Program-made: the position numbers and the translations under genes
Notes under the pieces: model-generated
The model's input: the letters and a program-made list of their open reading frames with translations, nothing else
Databases searched by the model: none
Told to the model about the DNA's origin: nothing
Assembly: GCA_011620465.1 (NCBI GenBank)
Contig: WOZC01000052.1
Coordinates: 1 to 16,811 of the forward strand
DNA from: Anaerolineaceae bacterium
GTDB lineage: Bacteria > Chloroflexota > Anaerolineae > Anaerolineales > Anaerolineaceae
Reading direction: 5' to 3'
Length of the DNA stretch: 16,811 nt
In this document: one piece after another, positions 13,682 through 16,811 of the stretch
Layout: each line of letters opens with the position of its first letter
Position numbering within the stretch: the stretch's first letter is position 1

Positions 13682-14770
13682 ATGGCAAGGTTTGTTTGCG
13701 TTGAATGTCATCATGAATATCCTAAGGAAGGTTTGCCTTACCTGTGCCCATCCTGTGGGAGCATTTTCACGCTTTCGGATCTGAACTATGATCCAAATGA
13801 AAAACAGCCTCTCCCAGGGATCTGGGCTTACAAACAATCGATGGGGGTCAGCCAAAACCCGGTGTGCTACTTGGGCGAGGGTCAGACAGCCTTGGTAGAA
13901 CGCGAGCAAAATGGGTTTCAATTTTTCGCCAAATTAGAAAGCCTTAATCCAAGTGGCTCTTTCAAAGACCGCAATTGTGCAATTGTGACCAGTTTTCTCA
14001 AAGCCCGTGGAATCGAAAACGTTGTCGAAGATTCATCCGGAAACGCTGGTGCATCCCTGGCTTTATATTCGGCTGGTTTTGGCATAAAAGGGCAAATATT
14101 TGTGCCTGCAGGGACATCAGGTCCCAAGATGGACCAGATAATTGCCAGTGGAGCCAGGGTTCAACCAATATCAGGTCCAAGGGAGAATGCCCATCAGGCT
14201 GCTCTTGAAGAACTTGGAAAGTCAAATACCGTTTATGCCAGTCACGCCATGCTGCCTTTTGGGCTGGCTGCCTTTGCCACCATTGCTTTTGAGATTTATG
14301 AACAGTTGGGGAGTCTACCGGCAACGGTTTACTGTCCAATCGGTCATGGATCCTTATTTTTGGGTGTTTTGCTTGGTTTCAAAGCAGTTTCTAATTACCT
14401 TGGGCTCTCATCCAGACCGAGCATGATCGGCGTTCAGCCAGAGCGATGTTCACCGCTTGTTTCAGCATGGAATCATCAGCCATTTTATCCTGGTGTGCTG
14501 CAAAGCCTGGCAGAAGGCACCATGGTCACGAATCCTTCCAGGGGAAAAGAAATTCTCCAGGAACTTATTCCCGGCAAGGATGACCTGCTTGCAATACCCG
14601 AAGAGGATATCGAACCAGCAAGAATAGAATTAGCCAGGAAGGGGATTTATGTTGAGCCGACCTCTGCCATGGTTTATTCAGGGTTGAAGATGAAATCAGC
14701 ATCCAGTAGTGGTATAAATGTATTAGTTTTTAGCGGTAATGGGCTAAAATATACTGTAAACAAGTTTTAG
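13682..14770 (+). CDS. Threonine synthase-like PLP-dependent enzyme
   Basis: The protein is a fold-type II PLP enzyme. Threonine synthase, which turns O-phosphohomoserine into threonine, is the nearest match in layout. From ATG 13682 (AAGAGG 5 nt upstream) it has 362 residues. A zinc-ribbon-like CVEC...CPSC (C6, C9, C22, C25) opens the protein, as in many threonine synthases. K95 in NPSGSFKDRN forms the Schiff base. SSGNAGAS (118-125) holds the cofactor ring, GHGSLFLG (221-228) grips the phosphate, and VFSGNG lies near the end. The residue after SFKDR is N rather than the usual G, and the phosphate loop is GHGS, so a related lyase or synthase is possible. No other threonine-pathway gene is in the window. 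It is divergent from scpA and upstream of rnc. Confidence 0.82.
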   Translation: MARFVCVECHHEYPKEGLPYLCPSCGSIFTLSDLNYDPNEKQPLPGIWAYKQSMGVSQNPVCYLGEGQTALVEREQNGFQFFAKLESLNPSGSFKDRNCAIVTSFLKARGIENVVEDSSGNAGASLALYSAGFGIKGQIFVPAGTSGPKMDQIIASGARVQPISGPRENAHQAALEELGKSNTVYASHAMLPFGLAAFATIAFEIYEQLGSLPATVYCPIGHGSLFLGVLLGFKAVSNYLGLSSRPSMIGVQPERCSPLVSAWNHQPFYPGVLQSLAEGTMVTNPSRGKEILQELIPGKDDLLAIPEEDIEPARIELARKGIYVEPTSAMVYSGLKMKSASSSGINVLVFSGNGLKYTVNKF

Positions 14771-14781
14771 AGTAACTGCAG

Positions 14782-14821
14782 ATTCGTTTGATATCGTTCG
14801 CCAAGAGGATGCTAAACGAAT
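14782..14821 (+). promoter_or_regulatory. Inverted repeat in the rnc leader
   Basis: ATTCGTTT (14782-14789) and AAACGAAT (14814-14821) pair perfectly across 24 nt; inner ATC (14793-14795) and GAT (14808-14810) can extend the stem after a 3x3 internal loop. It ends 23 nt before the rnc ATG, which has its own AGGGAG ribosome site. In E. coli the rnc leader folds into a hairpin that RNase III cuts to control its own mRNA; a similar role here is a guess. Confidence 0.35.
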
Positions 14822-14844
14822 AGGCGGTTCAACAGGGAGTAACA

Positions 14845-15549
14845 ATGATTGAACCAGACGGTTTGGCGAAATTGCGGGAGCATTTACCCGAAAATTTCAA
14901 TAATATTTTTATGCTTACCAGGGCTTTGACCCATCGTTCCTTTGTAAACGAAAACAGAGAAGTGCTTGAAGATAATGAACGCCTCGAGTTTTTGGGCGAT
15001 TCCATTCTCGGTTTTATTGTTGCGGAATGGCTCTACAATAATTTTCCGGAGAAGGATGAGGGCTTTCTGACAAAAGTTCGAGCGGCCTTGGTTCATACCC
15101 AACAATTGTCTGCATTTGCTCGCCGGATCGACCTTGGACCATCCTTATTGGTTGGACGCGGTGAAGCCAATGCAGGTGGGCGGGACCGCGACGCGATTTT
15201 GTGTGATGCTTTTGAAGCGCTGATCGCCGCTATTTACCTTGATTGCGGTTTGCAAACTGTTAAAGACTTCATCATCCCTCTACTTGAATTGGAATCAGAA
15301 GAGATCCTTCGCTCTCACTCAGAGGAAGATGTCAAAAGCAGATTGCAGGAATGGGCTCAAGCACAGGGTTATCCTGCCCCAAATTACGTACTGGTGGATG
15401 AATATGGACCTGACCATGATAAGCGTTTTGTGGTGGTTGCTATGATTAAAGACACGAAAATCGCCCAGGGTAGAGGTTCATCAAAACAACTTGCAGAGAA
15501 AAACGCTGCCCAAAACAGTATCAAAAAATTGGGAATAGCTACATTGTGA
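14845..15549 (+). CDS. rnc: Ribonuclease III
   Basis: RNase III cuts double-stranded RNA in rRNA processing and mRNA turnover. The 234-residue length is typical. The catalytic domain (about 1-155) contains the signature NERLEFLGDS (44-53) with E48 and D52, and the second acidic pair D121 and E124 in CDAFEALIAAIYLD. The C-terminal dsRNA-binding domain (about 163-232) has the GRGSSKQLAEKNAAQ stretch that contacts the RNA. The ATG is preceded by AGGGAG about 6 nt upstream. The stop overlaps the GTG start of smc by 4 bases. The rnc-smc order is conserved in Firmicutes and other bacteria. Confidence 0.97.
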   Translation: MIEPDGLAKLREHLPENFNNIFMLTRALTHRSFVNENREVLEDNERLEFLGDSILGFIVAEWLYNNFPEKDEGFLTKVRAALVHTQQLSAFARRIDLGPSLLVGRGEANAGGRDRDAILCDAFEALIAAIYLDCGLQTVKDFIIPLLELESEEILRSHSEEDVKSRLQEWAQAQGYPAPNYVLVDEYGPDHDKRFVVVAMIKDTKIAQGRGSSKQLAEKNAAQNSIKKLGIATL

Positions 15550-16811
15550 ACAAATCGAATTTTGCCGGATTGGATTTACAAGGATACAAAACTTTTGCCA
15601 GGGAAACCAACCTGGTTTTCCCGTCAAGGATTACTGCCATCGTCGGACCAAATGGCTCAGGCAAGTCGAATGTCGCCGATTCCATCCGATGGGTTTTGGG
15701 TGAACAGTCTTACTCCTTGTTACGAGCCAAGAAAACAGAAGATATGATCTATTCCGGTTCTGATAACCGGGCTAGGGCTGGTATGGCAGCGGTCTCGATA
15801 AAATTCGACAACGAGGACAAGTGGCTGCCCATCGATTATTCAGAAGTGGTATTAACCCGCCGTGCTTATCGCGATGGAAAGAACGAATACTTGATCAACA
15901 ACCAGCGCGTTCGTCTGAAAGATTTCAACGAATTGCTTGGAAAGACCGGTTTGAGCGACCGTACCTATACCATCATAGGTCAGGGGCTGGTCGATTCTGC
16001 CCTATCTATCCGCCCGGATGAGCGCAGCAAGCTCTTTGAGGAAGCAGCGGGTATCGGACTTTATCAAAGCCGAAAAGAAGAAGCCCTGCGGAGGTTAGAG
16101 GCGACTGAGCATAACCTGGAACGAGCCCTTGACATCATTGCAGAGATCAAACCACGGGTACGCAGCCTGGAGAAACAAGCAGCCAAAGTTGGTGAGTATA
16201 AGACAGTCCAGGAACTGCTCAAGCAAAGCTTAAGGGAATGGTACGGTTACCACTGGTTCAAAGCCTTGAAAGAAGTTAATCAAACCCAACAACAGCTTAA
16301 TGCCGCTGAACTTGAACGGCAATCCACCCGAAAGTTTTTTGAAAAAGAACAGGCTGAAGTCAACACCTTACGGACTGATATCGAAGACCAACGCAACAAG
16401 GTCAACACTTTGATGAACGATTTGCGTGACCTGAGGGACAACTTGCAGCACGATAATCAAAACCTGGCAATTTTAGATGAAAGAAAAAATGCTGCACAAA
16501 AAGCCAGGCTGCAGGCTGTGAATGACCTTGCCAACCTTGAAGAAGTGATCCGTGCTGCTGAAGACAACTCTCAAACTCGCCAGCTGGATGAAAACAAAAT
16601 TCGTGAAGAATTAGAGACTGTTCAGAAACAATTTGAAACTCTGAGCGATGCCCGCAAGAGAATCCTGGAACAGGAAGCCAACTTACGAAATGAAGAAAAC
16701 CGTATGCGGGAAGCTCAAATCGAAGTTGAGAAAGAAGCTGTCGTGATCCACTCCAGAAAACAGGAAATGACGGATCGCCTGCAAACACTTCAGTCAAGCC
16801 AGGCATCCATC
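15546..16811 (+). CDS. smc: Chromosome partition protein SMC (5' part, runs off the window)
   Basis: This open frame is continuous for 422 codons to the window edge without a stop; the full family length is about 1,170-1,200 residues. It starts with GTG 15546, overlapping the rnc stop (GTGA), which suggests translational coupling. The N-terminal head has LQGYKTFA (11-18), Walker A GPNGSGKS (34-41), RWVLGEQS, and the Q-loop/neck region TIIGQGLVDSALSIRPDER followed by FEEAAGI (164-170). Residues from about 172 on are a long coiled coil rich in E, K, Q and R. The hinge, the ABC signature and Walker B lie beyond the window. SMC loops and compacts DNA together with ScpA, which is encoded nearby on the opposite strand. 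Confidence 0.96.
   Translation, partial: MNKSNFAGLDLQGYKTFARETNLVFPSRITAIVGPNGSGKSNVADSIRWVLGEQSYSLLRAKKTEDMIYSGSDNRARAGMAAVSIKFDNEDKWLPIDYSEVVLTRRAYRDGKNEYLINNQRVRLKDFNELLGKTGLSDRTYTIIGQGLVDSALSIRPDERSKLFEEAAGIGLYQSRKEEALRRLEATEHNLERALDIIAEIKPRVRSLEKQAAKVGEYKTVQELLKQSLREWYGYHWFKALKEVNQTQQQLNAAELERQSTRKFFEKEQAEVNTLRTDIEDQRNKVNTLMNDLRDLRDNLQHDNQNLAILDERKNAAQKARLQAVNDLANLEEVIRAAEDNSQTRQLDENKIREELETVQKQFETLSDARKRILEQEANLRNEENRMREAQIEVEKEAVVIHSRKQEMTDRLQTLQSSQASI

Noticed and set aside
15562..16021. Short open frames within the smc region
   Set aside because: They are in frames other than the continuous 422-codon SMC frame, which carries clear Walker A and Q-loop motifs.
16402..16806. 134-codon open frame on - opposite smc
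   Set aside because: It is the antisense of the SMC coiled coil. It shows no ribosome site or family motif and reflects the codon bias of the real gene.
1..16811. CRISPR array, IS element, prophage or defence system
   Set aside because: No spaced direct repeats, transposase, integrase or defence-type gene is visible; the only tandem repeat has 2.4 short units.

Overview
The window looks like chromosomal DNA of a moderate-GC, non-pathogenic bacterium, most likely a member of the Chloroflexota (class Anaerolineae or close to it). The clearest lineage hints are the SMC head sequence, the PSP1-family RicT, and the mix of Firmicutes-like features (glmS ribozyme, RicT, ScpA/SMC) with a complete Tat set. 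No marker gene fixes the phylum, so this is inference. I see no phage, IS element, CRISPR array or plasmid feature. Most genes are housekeeping.

Layout. (1) 1-2070: a promoter-like box, a glmS self-cleaving ribozyme leader, and glmS (glucosamine-6-phosphate synthase). (2) 2173-7565, all on +: an Mrp/ApbC Fe-S carrier ATPase, RicT (PSP1 domain), a PIG-L deacetylase, an M20D amidohydrolase, then tatC, tatA and a tatB-like gene, packed with short gaps or overlaps. (3) 7542-11483: a cytosolic GH31 glycosidase on -, whose 3' end overlaps tatB, and a divergent MFS transporter. The 135-bp gap between the two starts holds two overlapping inverted repeats, which suggests a shared carbohydrate uptake/hydrolysis unit under a local regulator. 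(4) 11484-11951: gene-poor. It contains a bidirectional terminator, tRNA-Asp(GTC) on - with a good promoter, a small tandem repeat, and a terminator for the next operon. (5) 11952-12768 on -: a two-gene envelope/stress-type unit, a two-TM protein followed by a YtxH protein. (6) 12833-13609 on -: scpA. (7) 13682-16811 on +: a threonine-synthase-like PLP enzyme, rnc (RNase III), and the first 422 codons of smc, which runs off the window.

Functional links: glmS is probably controlled by its product GlcN6P through the ribozyme. ScpA and SMC are partners in the condensin complex and lie within 2 kb of each other on opposite strands. Mrp (Fe-S delivery) sits next to RicT, a Cys-rich protein whose relatives work in an Fe-S-dependent RNA-processing complex. 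The Tat genes would export folded, cofactor-loaded proteins, but no evident Tat substrate lies in the window.

I find no clearly new system. The most worthwhile items are the elaborated glmS ribozyme outside its classical hosts, the Mrp protein lacking its CxxC, three genes (ricT, tatC, scpA) whose -10-like box ends only 6-8 nt before the ATG (possible leaderless mRNAs), the operator-like GH31/MFS intergenic region, and the inverted repeat in the rnc leader.
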